Source: Siniperca chuatsi (Eukaryota > Chordata > Actinopteri > Centrarchiformes > Sinipercidae). From it: 64,000 bases of DNA. Made by a program: the position numbers and the translations under genes. Location of the stretch: assembly GCF_020085105.1 (NCBI RefSeq), contig NC_058055.1, positions 13,345,822-13,409,821 on the forward strand, written 5' to 3'. Below, piece by piece: positions 49,890 to 61,955 of the stretch (within the stretch, counting starts at the first letter, position 1; the number at the start of each line of letters is the position of its first letter). A model generated the notes under the pieces. It saw nothing but the letters and a program-made list of their open reading frames with translations, was not told the DNA's origin and did not search any database.

Positions 49890-52800
49890 TCTTAGGCCTA
49901 CAGCACCATCACCTGGACAACAGCAGTATTACACACAGATTCATTTATAATCCACTAGACAAGATGAGCTTTGTTGCTCTTAGTGGTTGAGAGATCTTCT
50001 TACTTTCCAGTGCGTCCATCCCAGATTTTTATGGACTTATCGAATGAGGCGGAGGCGAGAAACCTGGTGTCTGGGGAGAAGAGCACTTCATTGACCAGAG
50101 CGCTGTGGCCGGTCATCCTGGCCAGAGGCTTCTTGTCTTCTGCAGGGTTCCACAGGAACAAGGTGAAATCATCTGAGCCAGACACCAAGCGCTCTGGAGC
50201 TGGACCCTGCACCACGAGAACAGGAGTGAGGGTAGTGATACAAGAGGCATACACACTTGAACACAGACAACAAACAGTACTTACCCTAACTTTATTATAT
50301 CTCTGCAAAGCTTTCTCCTTCAGCTCTTCCACTAGGGGAAACACAATGTTTGTTAAATGCAAACATCTTGCAAACATCTAAGCCAGAAACTAAGCCAGAG
50401 CAGCAAATGTTCCCGCTAGCACGGTATCCCATAAGAAAGTTTCACGATCCTTACATGATCCAGTAAGGTCCTGGGGGTTGACAGTGGCAGTTGCGGGTTC
50501 AAAAGCTCCAGTGCGCAGGACATAGTCTGTGCTGAGAGCCAGGGTGTTCACCCAGTGGGCGTGACCCTGCAGAGTCCTGCACTGGACACCCTATACTCAC
50601 AAATACAAAATACACACACATTAAGTCTTGCTTTGACACACAGATGTCTCCTCCCTTTCATTTAACTCATTCTGTCCATGGCGATCAACAATTGAAAACC
50701 TGTCTCAGCCACACACACACAAGTTTGTTTCACTATCCCCGTGGGGGACAGTCATTGACATAATGCTTTCCCTAGGCCCTTACCCTAACCTTAACCTAAT
50801 TGTAACCTGTACCCTAAAACCAAGTCTTAACCCTCAAAAAGTGGTCTCTACCGATGGGGACCTCAAGTTTTGTCCCCACAGTGACAAGTCCCCCTGGGTC
50901 ATTGTGCATTCAAGTTAAGGTCCCCACCAAGATATAAGAACATGAAACACACACACTTACATCTTTGGCTCTCCAGACTTTGACTGTTCTGTCCTGGGAA
51001 GAAGTGTAGAGAAGTCCATCTCCTCCCCACTTCACACAGGTGACTGACTGAGTGTGACCAGTCAGGATCTTCTCACAGCGTCCCAACACAGTGTCCCAAA
51101 TACGCACTGAACCGTCCTTAGAGGTACTGGCCAAGTACCGACACTCTGGGTTACTGAAAGGGAGAGGGGGAGGGGCGGATCAGAGGAACAGGAAATCAGG
51201 ACAGAATACTCAAAACAATGTTTCCCCAATTCAAAATCAAGTATACTCTAGAGAGAGCCAAAGTCTTGATGTCACTTCCTGGCTAGTCGCTATTCCACCA
51301 GCCTTTGTAACTCATTGCAGTCTCTCAAGTTAAACCAAGATTAAATTGTTAGCATACAAAAAACTAGCCTACAACTCACATGAAGATTTTACCAGTGTGG
51401 CAGCGCAGGTACTTTGGTCGGTGTAACTTACTATCATCCATATCAATAAAAACCACCAGCACTCTCTTCGAAAGTTTTTTTTTTACTGTAGTTGTAATCT
51501 CTGCTATCTATAAACATATACAGTACGCTGTTCACTCCTCTCTGTTCTGCTGTTATTACAGCTATATCTGAACTAACCACGGCCTGTTGACTCACCAATA
51601 GACTCGCCTCAAGTAACTCAATTACAGTACCATTTTGTACTAAACAGGAAATGATGGAACGTCTGCACTGACTTAACTGAGTGCACAGGTGTTGCTAATA
51701 ACATTAACAATGGCTCTGTTCTGTTCCCAGTATGCCAAGCCAGTGTGACAGTGAGCCAGCATGTACAACACCAGGACCCTGAAACTGAAGCAGCTAAATG
51801 GAATTCAGCCATTTCATTATTTACACCTGTGTTTTTCCTAATGTGACACGTCAAAATGTTTTCTGTGAAAAAGGCCAATAGTTGTTGTAATTTTACAGTT
51901 TCAAAAGTAAAATATATCAGTGCAGAAGCTGTATCTGAATGGGAGTTCAGGTCAGCAGCAATTTGCAGAAATGAGAAAGTGATGAATTGAGTCCTCACAG
52001 ATGGAGAGGTTCCCAGCAGAGCCAAGTGATCCACTTGGTGTGTCCTGTCAAAGTCTTCCCCATCTGTGTACCTGTCACTGGATCCCACAGACAGATCTAC
52101 AGAAACAGCACCACATAAAATAAATACATCATATTCATGGGATACATCTTAAAAATACAGATCAGACATCAGTGTGTTGGAAGCTCACCTGACTGTTCTT
52201 GCATCCTGAAGCCAGCTTCTTGCCATCAGGTGACCAGGCGATGCTCAGTACCCAATGTGTGTGTCCTGAAATAAAGCCGAATACAACTCAATGGTGTCTA
52301 AAACCATTAATCACTCATTTGTATCTTGATGTGTAGCAGATCATGCTGCCCTATAGAAGTGGCTTCATACCTCGGGCAGTGTGGTGAGGTGTCTCAGTCG
52401 TCAAGTCCCAAAAACGCACTGTGGTATCACCTGAACCGCTGGCAAGATATCTGAAACAAACAACAACAATTTAATTAACAGGATGTCTAAATCTAACTAC
52501 GGGTGTGTCTTCAGAACATTGTTTATAGTTTTGTCCCCTCTAATTGGTGTTACATCCTAAGGGCAAAAAAGTATGACAGGCAGGGAAAAGTTAATTCTGT
52601 AGAAGAATTACTCACTTGCCGGTGGGGCTGAAAGCAGTTGAGATGACAGCTTCTGTGTGTCCCTGTAGTGTGCTGGTACAGCGGGCGACAGCTCGGACCC
52701 TGAACACAGCCTGAGGCTGGTACACCACTGGCAGAACCTGCTCTGTCTCGACCCCAAGAGCCTTCACACACGACCGCAGACTGGACACCACCTCTGACTC

Positions 52801-53440
52801 TTGCACAAAAAATGCCAGTGGCACTGGCTCCTCCTACAGAGGAGGACAGCTTTCAGCTATACATACCTTTAATTACTGTGTCTGAGAAGGGTTAAAACAG
52901 AAACCAATGTATGGCCTGTGAGGTGTTTGAGAGATGATCTCTTTGTAGGATATTTAAGTGTTAGGGAATACTGAAATCTGCATTTGGTTACTTGAATAAT
53001 GTTACTTAAATTTGGGATTTATCATGTTAAATTTACCATGATAGCAGCGAGAAAGGTGTTCAAGACTACAGCAAGTGATATTGTCATTGTAGCATATATA
53101 CAGTAATACTTCCTTCACTGTTAGAATGCTATCCTTTACACTCTGAAACACTGAGACACACATTTTCATTTAAAATTGAATAATGTATATGTGGACAAAG
53201 CCTGGCTGAACATATAAGACTGAAAAGTCTTCATATGCAGATGTGTACAGCCTAATCACAACTTAAATTCTGTATTTTTGTTATATAATGCCAGCTGGTT
53301 ACCTTCTGTAGCAGTGCATTGCAGACGAGCTGTAGTTTGTCCGGGGTGATGTCCAGAGGCACATCAAAAGGTGAATCCAGAACCTCCCCATTCTCGTCCT
53401 GAAACTGGATCAACAGCCGCTCCAGGTTCTCACTCGTCAT
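49345..53440 (-). CDS. nle1: Notchless homolog 1 (60S ribosome assembly WD40 protein)
   Basis: Twelve coding exons on the minus strand: 53303-53440, 52616-52833, 52371-52450, 52189-52265, 51999-52096, 50961-51153, 50455-50590, 50285-50331, 50004-50206, 49634-49793, 49464-49534 and 49345-49357; 1434 nt, 477 residues (human 485). NLE1 (yeast Rsa4) is a late-nuclear pre-60S factor; its N-terminal ubiquitin-like NLE domain is gripped by the MIDAS domain of midasin/Rea1, whose ATPase strips it off. It was first named for an effect on Notch. The NLE domain spans about residues 1-75 ([20 protein letters not shown]). WD40 repeats follow from about residue 100, with GH...WD cores such as [61 protein letters not shown] and [16 protein letters not shown]. 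The end KDKCLRIWRR is as in human and comes from a last coding exon of only 13 nt. Identity is firm. Confidence 0.95.
49836..49886 (+). repeat. (CA)n microsatellite in nle1 intron
   Basis: About 25 uninterrupted CA units, 43 bases upstream (on the minus strand) of the 49634-49793 exon. Confidence 0.95.
50716..50940 (+). repeat. Dispersed CCCTAACCTTAACC-type repeat in nle1 intron
   Basis: GTTTCACTATCCCCGTGGGG, CAGTCATTGACATAATGC, CCCTAACCTTAACC and ACCAAGTCTTAACCCTC occur in the order of a well-known percomorph dispersed repeat. The telomere-like CCCTAA-type units belong to this repeat and do not mark a telomere. CA tracts flank it on both sides. Confidence 0.55.
51684..51890 (+). mobile_element. 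Short inverted-repeat element, copy 2, in nle1 intron
   Basis: Inverted partner of 3803-4012. Ends of the core are CACAGGTGT at 51684 and ACACCTGTG ending 51831, with shared homology on to about 51890. It lies inside the 845-base intron between the 51999-52096 and 50961-51153 exons of nle1. Confidence 0.65.
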
Positions 53441-54930
53441 CCTGTTTGGTTTAGATCCAAATCTAACAACAATATATTTACATAGATGGAGGTATAGTCA
53501 CATATGATATACTAATTTATGTACATACTGTAATGTCAGAAAAATCATACAGGCAATTGTTAATAATGTTTAGTTTCCCCTTAGTGTTTGGGACATCTCT
53601 GAATGGCAGTTCCCTGTTGTAAAATATTAAACTTATTTCTGCTGAAAGAATACATCCAGTCCCTAATAAGACAATCAAAGTGGAGACTTTTAAATGTTGG
53701 GGCTCGCGTTACTTAAAACCCAAATCACGTTGCGTTTGCATCAAAGTAGATTTTGCTTAATGAATACAGTTCACTACGAGGTGTTATCATTTCTCAAATT
53801 TGTCATGAAGGCAACATTATAACTTAGCTAACGTTGTTATAGCAAAGATTTGGGCCATATCGTAGCACCCGAAATGGACTGCCTAGCGGTTTACTTTTAG
53901 CTAACGTTAGCCTATGTCAACCATAATCTATGCTCTCAACCACTAAAGCTAACTCAGCTAGCCTGCTGTTAGCCAGCATTTCTGACACCTAATTCCTTTT
54001 TAGCAGCGATCGCACAACAGTAAGATAACCGCCACTTGTTTACACAACTGTGTCCATTTTTATATGACATCTGATTGGCACATACATGTGCTAAAGCTTT
54101 ACCTTTAGCGAGGTAGCAATGTGTTAAAACTCCCCACGTGTTTATCACCGAAGAACCTTTCAAGGAAAGATACACCAAGAAACCGGAATTGTCATGTCAG
54201 TGAACAGATTCGCGCAATGAATTATGGGAGAGTAATGTTGTAATTTGTTTCCTTAGTTGGATTGCCGTACTACTTTACTCATCTTCACTTTTATTACATT
54301 TCTGTAACTTCTCTGCTCGATATTTCTAAAACTATGGTTATTGTTAAATTAGATAAATTAGTGTTTAATTATAACACTGAAATAATAATAACAATGATGA
54401 TAATAAAAAATACACACACACACACACCATCATCACCATCAAAGTAGGATCATAAAGTCATACCTGCCTATCACTTCCCATATGAAACTGATCTGGCTCT
54501 TTAATCCAAACCATGGCGTCCTTTTCTGATGACAACGATGATGTATCACTGTCATGGGTAATACGTGTTTCGGCAATAAAACCGAAAAATGAAAAAAAAT
54601 GAAAAACCGATGAAAAACAAGAATGTAGCTAGCCGAGTTTGAAAGAGATACAGGCCACTGCATCTGCCATACCAACACACACATACAGGGCTTCTCATAC
54701 TTTTTTGAGCATTTTTCTTATCTGCTCATTCATACTTTCAAATAGAAACTCCATTCAAACCTTAAAATGTTCCACATCTTTAAATGCAATATGAGGTTTA
54801 TTCAACTTTTAAATCCTATTCATACTAATTAGACCCTTTCCTATGTTTCCAAGTCTTCATAGTCCTTTAGCTACTTTGTCATGCAAACCTAAGACAGCAA
54901 TGCAGTTTAGCTCAAAGCCATCAATATAGC
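53441..54930 (-). other. nle1 5' leader/promoter region and upstream flank
   Basis: No gene seen. The nle1 start codon lies at 53440; the transcription start is unknown. Sequence near 53.8-54.2 kb has a few CG dinucleotides and TAGCTAACGTTAGC-like palindromic words. A short CA tract sits at 54413-54426. Confidence 0.35.
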
Positions 54931-55417
54931 AATGTGATGTGATGTATAGTGTGATGTCATAGTATAGTTTGATATGTCATAGAATAGTTTGATGTATGTG
55001 TCATAGTATAGTGTGATATAGTAGTGTGACATATCATATAATATGATGTCATAGTGTACTATATGTATATCATAGTGAATGGCAGTATAGTGTGATGTGT
55101 CATAGATTAGTGTGATGTCATAGTGTACTATATGTCACAGTATAGTGTGATGTGTCAGAATATTGTGATGTCATAGTGTAGTGTGATGTCATAGTATAGT
55201 GTGGAATGTCATAGAATAGTTTGATGTATCCTATGATGTGTCATAGAATATTGTTACGTAATAGTATAGTGTGATATAGTAGTGATATATCATATAATAT
55301 GTCATAGTATACTATATGTATATCATAGTATCATTAGCAGTATAGTGTGATGTGTCTTAGTTTAGTGTGATGTCATAGTATATTATGATATGTCATAGTG
55401 CGATAGTGTGGTGTTAG
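54931..55417 (+). repeat. Degenerate minisatellite of TATAGTGTGATGTCATAG units
   Basis: For nearly 490 bases the sequence is built from words such as ATAGTGTGATGTGTCATAG, TATAGTTTGATGT and GTCATAGTATAGTGTGATG. Unit length varies from about 14 to 25 bases, and ATATGTATATCATAGT blocks recur about 270 bases apart, which suggests a higher-order duplication. Confidence 0.85.
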
Positions 55418-55734
55418 TACAAAATAAAATGCTGAGTTACAGGTTACAGACCTGAGCTATTGGTCATTTACTTTACGTAGAAATACTTCTTATATGTCAA
55501 TGACCTTTCACAGTCAGCTGCTAATTTTCATTTTGGGGGGTTTAACACATTTTAATCAAGAGAAAAACAGAAGTCCATCTAGGCTCTACTGATTTATATT
55601 GTGAAGAGACAATTTCAATTTCAAAGTGAAAATGCCAACAAAATAATGTTTGGTTTTGCTCTTCCGTCCATACACTTAACTTGGACTTTCCTTGTCAACT
55701 AGCATTAAGATTGGTCAGTCAATTACTCAATTAC

Positions 55735-56023
55735 TAGGGATGCACAATATATATTGTGCCGTTAAATTATCGGTTGATAATTTATTATTTATTATTATGT
55801 ATTATTCCGATAATGAAATTATAGCTGATAAATAGAGCTGATCATACAAAGCCAACATTGCTTTCATTGACCTAACCTGGCAGCAGCTGTTGTCGAGCTC
55901 ATGACATCAAACTGCTGCACCTGGGTAGAACCACGCAGTGTAGACTAGAGAGCCGAACATGTCATCGCTGGTGTGGACGTAACAGCAAAACGTTTGATAG
56001 GGTTAGCATATCGTGCATCCCTA
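55735..56023. mobile_element. TAGGGATGCAC terminal-inverted-repeat MITE
   Basis: The left end TAGGGATGCACAATATA and the reverse complement of the right end TAGGGATGCACGATATG match over 17 bases with two differences. The left inner part carries GGTTGATAATT and CCGATAATGAAAT words. This fits a common fish MITE whose core is rich in ATCGGCCGATA, here decayed. It lies downstream of the 5-phosphatase gene. Confidence 0.7.
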
Positions 56024-56602
56024 TCATTTACCAGAAGCATCTTTCTGCATTGACACTGTACAGATAAAGTAAAACAGCCTGCATCAACATAGAATTTTCT
56101 ATACAATGGTTCTTTATGATTGGCAGATCTTTCTTCCACTTATTGTACAACCATCTGCACTGGCACTTATGTAGACCAAACCAAAACATAAAAATGTATT
56201 TTCAAATACAATTTGACAAAGGACTGTATTGACCGGCAGTGCACGTCCACTATTTTCAAAAACAAAACTTAACTTATTCCTGTATTTTCTGCTTTAACAG
56301 GCAAAACAGGCCTGTGGATAAGCTGAGCGTCTACTCATTACAGTGATAAACCTTTTTTGTAGAGAAACTGTTCCAGCGAGAGTGAAACTGACTTAAGGTG
56401 AACTCCTTAAAGGCAACGTTGTAAACAACAAATTGAAGTTTCCAGTCCATTGATGGCACAGTGTGGTGGCCATTATTTAACAACTGAGTCAGCTTATCCA
56501 GTAGATGATGTAGTTGATCTTGGGGCATTTGAAAGTCTGAATCAATTCTGTGTGAATTTCCAGGGGAGAGGAATAAGATGTGGCACTGCAGTGAATTGGT
56601 TC
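56024..56602 (-). other. 3' leader region of the 5-phosphatase gene
   Basis: No further coding exon. No clear AATAAA on the minus strand was found within 500 bases of the stop, so the transcript end is undefined. Confidence 0.35.
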
Positions 56603-59600
56603 TTATTTGTTGAGCCCATTGATGTTCTCAGGAACAAGGCCTTCCATGATGGCACGCTTTGACTCCAGGATCTGCAAGATCGAAAAGATGTTTAAACTAA
56701 ACAGTCCACTGCAACAGCTCTGCCATAAATTCTACTTTTACAAAGTTTATAATGTTCAGTTTTTGTTATATATGTCAGTTCATTTGCTGTATATGTTTAT
56801 TACTGAGGTCATTGCGGTAGTGTTGTACTGGGCTACATTATATTGAGAGGTGTTTCAAAAATGTTGTCCTCCCCATTTATATACATTATATAACACCTCT
56901 GAATACCTCTGTTGCTGATGACAGTTCAGTATAATGTTTTATTTTTATTTTTTATTTTTTTTAACAATTACTCATAGAAACAGTGTCTTAGGGCATAAAT
57001 GAAAAAATCCTCTTCTAAGTAAACAAAGGATAATAAGGTAATGACATATAATAAAGTATAACTACAGATGTCATAGTGTACACTCACCTGGAAGTTGGCA
57101 CTGAGGCCGATGATGCTTTGCATGTTTGTACTGTAGTAACCCAAAACATACTGTCCACCTAGCAGAGGGATCTCATCCTTATCTACAGATATCTGCAACC
57201 AAAACACACACATACACACATGCATATTAATGAAGCATGCATTCACATATTATTTGTCCAAACATGATACAAATGCCTCACTTGCACTTCACCTGTATGA
57301 CTTCATTTGTCTCTGGCAACTCGTCCTCTCTAACCCAAACAAAGGTTTCATAATCGGATGCACTCTTGAATCCCACCTGCAGGAGAACAACCCTATGAAA
57401 TCTGTCTTGTATTATATTGTTTGTTTGGTCCCCCCCCCCCCTGTCGGTCCCAGTACCTTGTACAGGCCAATCCAGTCCCATGTGGAGGACATGAAGTCCT
57501 CTTGGATGGTGTAGTTCAGAAGTGCATCGTGGTCGGCACTCCATACACCCACAGTAGATATGTGCACCATTGGAGTGTCAAAGCACTTCCTCAACTGTGG
57601 GTAAGACAGGAGAAAAGATGGAAGGAGCTTAATAATGTAGAAAAAAACTCTTCATTTAGTGGTTGTATCAGAAGGAAAAAAAGCAGACTTATATGTAATG
57701 ATTAACAGAATTGAGCAGCACAAAACCGAGTCCTAGCATTCTACAGTGAGTCTGCTCTTACCTCCAGACTGAAGGTTGCAATGACAGGTTTGTGGTCACT
57801 GACTCCGTAGCTCATGTCACTGGTGTATTTGTCCTGAGTGACCAGGAGTGGATACTCATCGAGTCCATCATCAGTAGAAGTCGATGCCTTCTCATCATCA
57901 TCCTCTGATGGCGGGGTTTTGGGTTTGATGCGCCAGAGGATCCGATCCGTCCAGGCCGGTTTCCTCTTCTTGCCACTGAGCAAAGCAAAGGCACGTGTTG
58001 ATACTACAGTTTCCAATCTGAGAATGAGTTGAATTCTCAGTTTCTAATGCTTACCTGATATGTTACATTTCCATTTGTGTCTATCAACCTAACTGACAAT
58101 TCTTATTTTTACACAAAAATATTGGAAAAAGTACTGTTCAAGAACACACACTCACACACACTCACACAGACATACACACACACATGCAGTGCAAAGCTAT
58201 ACCTACAGTGTAGCATGATGTGGAGAGATGATGGATGTCAGGAGTGAACACTATCATTTGACATGGTATTACAGCTTATGTACACATTCAACACATATCA
58301 ACAACACATATATTATGCAAGAACAAACAGTGGGGTGCTGGGTGCAGGAGTTGTCTCAGGTCTAGGTTATTATGTTTACTAAACCCCTTTGTGTCTTGTC
58401 ATTTATATCAGTGTCTCCAGGTATTTTGTGATTGTAGGTCATATGTATATAACCATCATGGTGCCTATTCTATAGTATGGGGCCGTCGCTCATTGCTACA
58501 GGGCATATCTATGGAGACACCCACCTTTGCGGGTCTAGCTCCCTGTACCAGGCCCCCAACCAGACAGAGAGCAGGCCCCATGTGAGGGAGGTGAGGAGGA
58601 AGAAGAGGGTGGTGCTGCTGCGCTGCAGGGGCCTGGGTCTGTACATGGTTAGGGGCAGCGCCACAGTGCTCTTTCTGAGAGAGACACATACATGGTGCTA
58701 GAATGGATATGACTCACAGAAAGAGCTGCTCCCAACTTCATCTATACGTCAGGGTTTACTGCTTCAGCTACTCTGGTTTCCTGTTTTGTGTCTCAGCGGT
58801 TACATGTTTCGTTGAAACGAAACATGTGGTGGCAAAAGGTTCGGGGGAAAGGAACAGATGGTGCGGTGATGAAGAAATAAGGGAATGTGGGGCATGCAAC
58901 ACAAAAAAACGTAGTGTGCCTTACTTAAAACCCAACCATCTCTTCGGAGTGCTGTACAAAATCCAAACGGGAACAAAAGCACAGGTGAAGTTTGAGAAAT
59001 GTGTTGAGTATTTGTGTGTAGTATATTTGTTTGTCACACATGTTACCTGGTATCATAAGTTTCAGAATTACGGTCAAACTTGTAGGTGGGTTTAAAATTT
59101 AATGGCCCTTCCTCAAATTCCTGCAGGAAAGGTTCCTTCTTCTTCATCATGAGGAGCTGCAGGAACATGACATAAATTAGCGAGTGTGCGTTATTGTGTG
59201 CGTGTGTATACGTGTGCTTATTGCAGCACTTCACCTGGTCTTTGTTCCACAGCAAATTAAGGCGTCCGCTGTTGATGGAAGAGCGGAGGAAGTGCAAGCC
59301 GTGGTCTGCGATACGGAAGTTCAAGTCGCCAAACCAGAACACCACCCTATGTGAGAGGGATGGAGCCTCACTTTACCTGCTGTACAACAACCCTCAGTGC
59401 ATATATTTATGTGTGTGTGTGTGTGTGTGTGTGTGTTTGTGAGCGTGTAGTGTTTGTGTGCTTCTATGTAGGTGTACTGACTTGTGGTCCAGGACATGTG
59501 GGGTGTCAGAGATGTCAAAGTCTTGTGCCTCCAGGATGTACTCAAACTCATCAACACGCTGCAGAGCATAGTTCATGTGAGCTGCTAGGTGGCAGTTAAG

Positions 59601-61955
59601 GAAGCACACCATGTGGCCGTAGAAGGAAAAACGCACGGACACTCCTCCTTTATTACCCTGACACAGATAAACAGAGGAAGAATATAGTATGTGAAGTGAA
59701 AGTGGATTTCCAAAGAGTCAAACAATAATTTTAAAGTCATATTTAGTCATCTTTTAGGAATAATGAATGCGGACCAATTATGAGTAAAAATACAGATTCA
59801 TTTTACTGCAGTTTTTACAAGAAAATGAAATATACTGTAGTTTAAACACCTCTTAATCCATATTTTTACCATGAATAAAAAAACAGTTTGGCCGTGATTC
59901 AATCAGATGATGTTTTTCCTGTAACTTGGATTATGGATTAGACCATTTGCCTTGCAAGTGTTTGCCCCAGTGTACCGCACCAGTTTTAGTGTTCTTTGTT
60001 TGTGATTTCATTCTGTCAAAGCTGTTGCACATTCCACTAAACAAACACAATAGGCCTTTCATAATGTGTTTAAACTCTACAGCTTCTGATACCAGTGGGA
60101 TTCCTGATGTGCAGAGTTTAATAGTGTTGTTGTCTACAAGGTTCAGGGCTTATTAGCGCTACCACTGTTATTTCCTACCCAGTAGCCAAAGATGCCAGTA
60201 CGAGTGTAGGTGGTCTGAATGTTTCTGATGTAGGGGAGATGAATTTGTTTGGCAAAAACCAGCAGCAGCAAACCCTGCATCCTCATTGATGTGACCTAGA
60301 CAGAGATGGAGATAAATTTTATTACATTTTTTAAAATTTAATTTGTTCAGTTTTAGAAAAAAAAAACGTTATTCGAAATATTTTCCTTTTATTTCTCCTG
60401 TAAAATATATAAATGACATATATGTAATATTATGGATGGTGATTTTTATTATATGAGAATACGTAAATATACAGCTTAAAGAAAAATGTATTGCATTAAA
60501 GCTCTAATCAAATGAAACAACATACTACCAGTCTCACACTGTAAGTACACAATATCAAAAAGAAAGAGAGTATTTGAGGATTTTTATGCAAAGTAGCCTC
60601 ATGGTTATATAAGTTTTCAGACACACAGTAGCCTTCAAGACGCTATTATTTATATCAGCTGTTTAGGTACACATATCCACATCCACACATAAATACACAG
60701 AACCCAAATGTGTAACTTCTGTTTTCACACAGTACTATTTCTCTCCATCTGTCCTCTCTCACCTTGACGAAGCCTCTGGGTGCCAGTGTGTCCATGAAGA
60801 CATGGCTCCAGGAGTCCTCCACTAACAGGTCAGAGATGAACCTCACAGGGGTGGCATTCACCTCCTGCAGGCTGACACACACCAACACAAACAAATGAAA
60901 AACACAACACACAAAAGAGACAGTTTTAGCCTTCGGTCCAATTCCTGGCAAAGTTTTAAATTCCAGTTTCTATATTGTTATTTCTCACCCAATCACATAG
61001 AGGTCTGTGGGGGGCTGGACCTCTAGTTGCAGCAGAGAGGTGACGTCTTCAGGAGGCTCCGCTGTGGCCACGTTCCAGGTCACCATGTGCAGTCTGTCAG
61101 TGTTAGGTAATGACAAGAATTAACCAAAGTGAAGGAAAAAGATAAGATATTGATAAATGTCAGTTGCATTGCTATATTTTCCTTGTTAATATTGTAAATA
61201 CTCAGAGTTATTGTATTCACTTTTCTATGGAAATGTAAGTGATAATACTGGAAAACAAAAACATTTTAATCCTAGTCAATTTTAAATTTAAGTTAATTTT
61301 AAGTTATTTTTACTTTATTTCTACATGCGCTTTCATTCATTTTAACAAAATATAATACAGCATTCAACAGTTTGTGTCCTTGGACATTAGAAAATATTAT
61401 AAAATAACAAGGAAAAAGTACAGAAGACATTAATAACATATTCACTTTTCAGCCAAATCCACATTAAAAAAAATCTTTTATGGATAATTGGAAACCACTA
61501 TTGATTTGTCAAACTGTAAAGAAACCCAGACATGATCCAGATACATTTCAAGTGAAGTTCCTGTCAGGTTTTTGCACTTTTTGATCTTAGCATCTTAGCT
61601 TCTACAATATGAGTCCTTTTCTCTAAGGTGGTGATGGCAAGAAAGTATAAAATAAGGTCTTGGTTATTTCAGAGAACTCAAACGCTTCCTGTGTGAACTT
61701 GTGTATGTGTGAATAAGCACGTGCACATGTCAACCTGAATGCATCTGTGGGAATGAAGCGCCCACAGAGCTGAAATGCTTCATCCAGCGTGCGGGACACT
61801 TCTTCACTGGCTTCATCGTCAGAGCTCATGTCCTCTATGCAGGTCAGCAGCTGAGACAAACGCTGGCGGAGGAGCATCTTGGACCTCGACCCCTGAGACG
61901 CTGAGCTGCTCATGCTGTCTGAGCGCACGCGTGGACTGTCTGTCAAAAGGTCCAT
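56603..61955 (-). CDS. inpp5k: Inositol polyphosphate 5-phosphatase, INPP5K (SKIP)-like
   Basis: Twelve coding exons on the minus strand: 60989-61093 follows 61735-61955, then 60763-60871, 60179-60295, 59482-59657, 59235-59346, 59047-59156, 57762-57975, 57457-57594, 57293-57376, 57088-57192 and 56603-56671; 1560 nt, 519 residues. The enzyme removes the 5-phosphate from PtdIns(4,5)P2/PtdIns(3,4,5)P3 and damps PI3K/insulin signalling; human INPP5K also acts at the ER. Catalytic motifs are [13 protein letters not shown] (about 77), GLQEVN (about 109), GYWGNKGGVS (about 182), [18 protein letters not shown] (about 245), [13 protein letters not shown] (about 319) and SDHKPV (about 376). A SKICH domain follows ([18 protein letters not shown]) and the protein ends soon after it, as in INPP5K (448 residues) and unlike the longer proline-rich INPP5J. 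The first about 73 residues are a Ser-rich, acidic extension not present in the human INPP5K I recall. The start ATG at 61955 lies 14 bases after a good acceptor, so a non-coding exon lies further upstream. Family is firm; INPP5K over INPP5J is likely. Confidence 0.85.
58143..58186 (+). repeat. (CA)n-rich tract in 5-phosphatase intron
   Basis: CACACA units broken by CTCACA and CATACA. Confidence 0.8.
58525..58674 (-). other. inpp5k: Predicted in-frame cassette exon of the 5-phosphatase gene
   Basis: Inside the 1.07 kb intron between exons 59047-59156 and 57762-57975 lies a 150-nt open block with acceptor TGTCTCTCTCAG and donor CAAAG|GTGGGT. Both neighbours break the reading frame after the second codon base, and 150 is a multiple of three, so inclusion keeps the frame at both junctions. 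The 50 residues begin [16 protein letters not shown], contain the hydrophobic [19 protein letters not shown] and end AWYRELDPQ. The block is GC-richer than the intron around it. It would enter the catalytic domain between YDT and [11 protein letters not shown]. No such insert is known to me in human INPP5K. Use in real transcripts is unproven. Confidence 0.5.
59411..59436 (+). repeat. (GT)n microsatellite in 5-phosphatase intron
   Basis: Thirteen GT units between exons 59482-59657 and 59235-59346. Confidence 0.92.

Noticed and set aside
50716-50940. Telomere-like CCCTAA words in an nle1 intron, considered as an interstitial telomere
   Set aside because: Units are irregular (CCCTAACCTTAACC) and embedded in a known type of dispersed fish repeat.
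58703-59095. 130-codon open frame on the plus strand
   Set aside because: Sits in an intron of the minus-strand 5-phosphatase gene and overlaps one of its exons; no recognisable domain.
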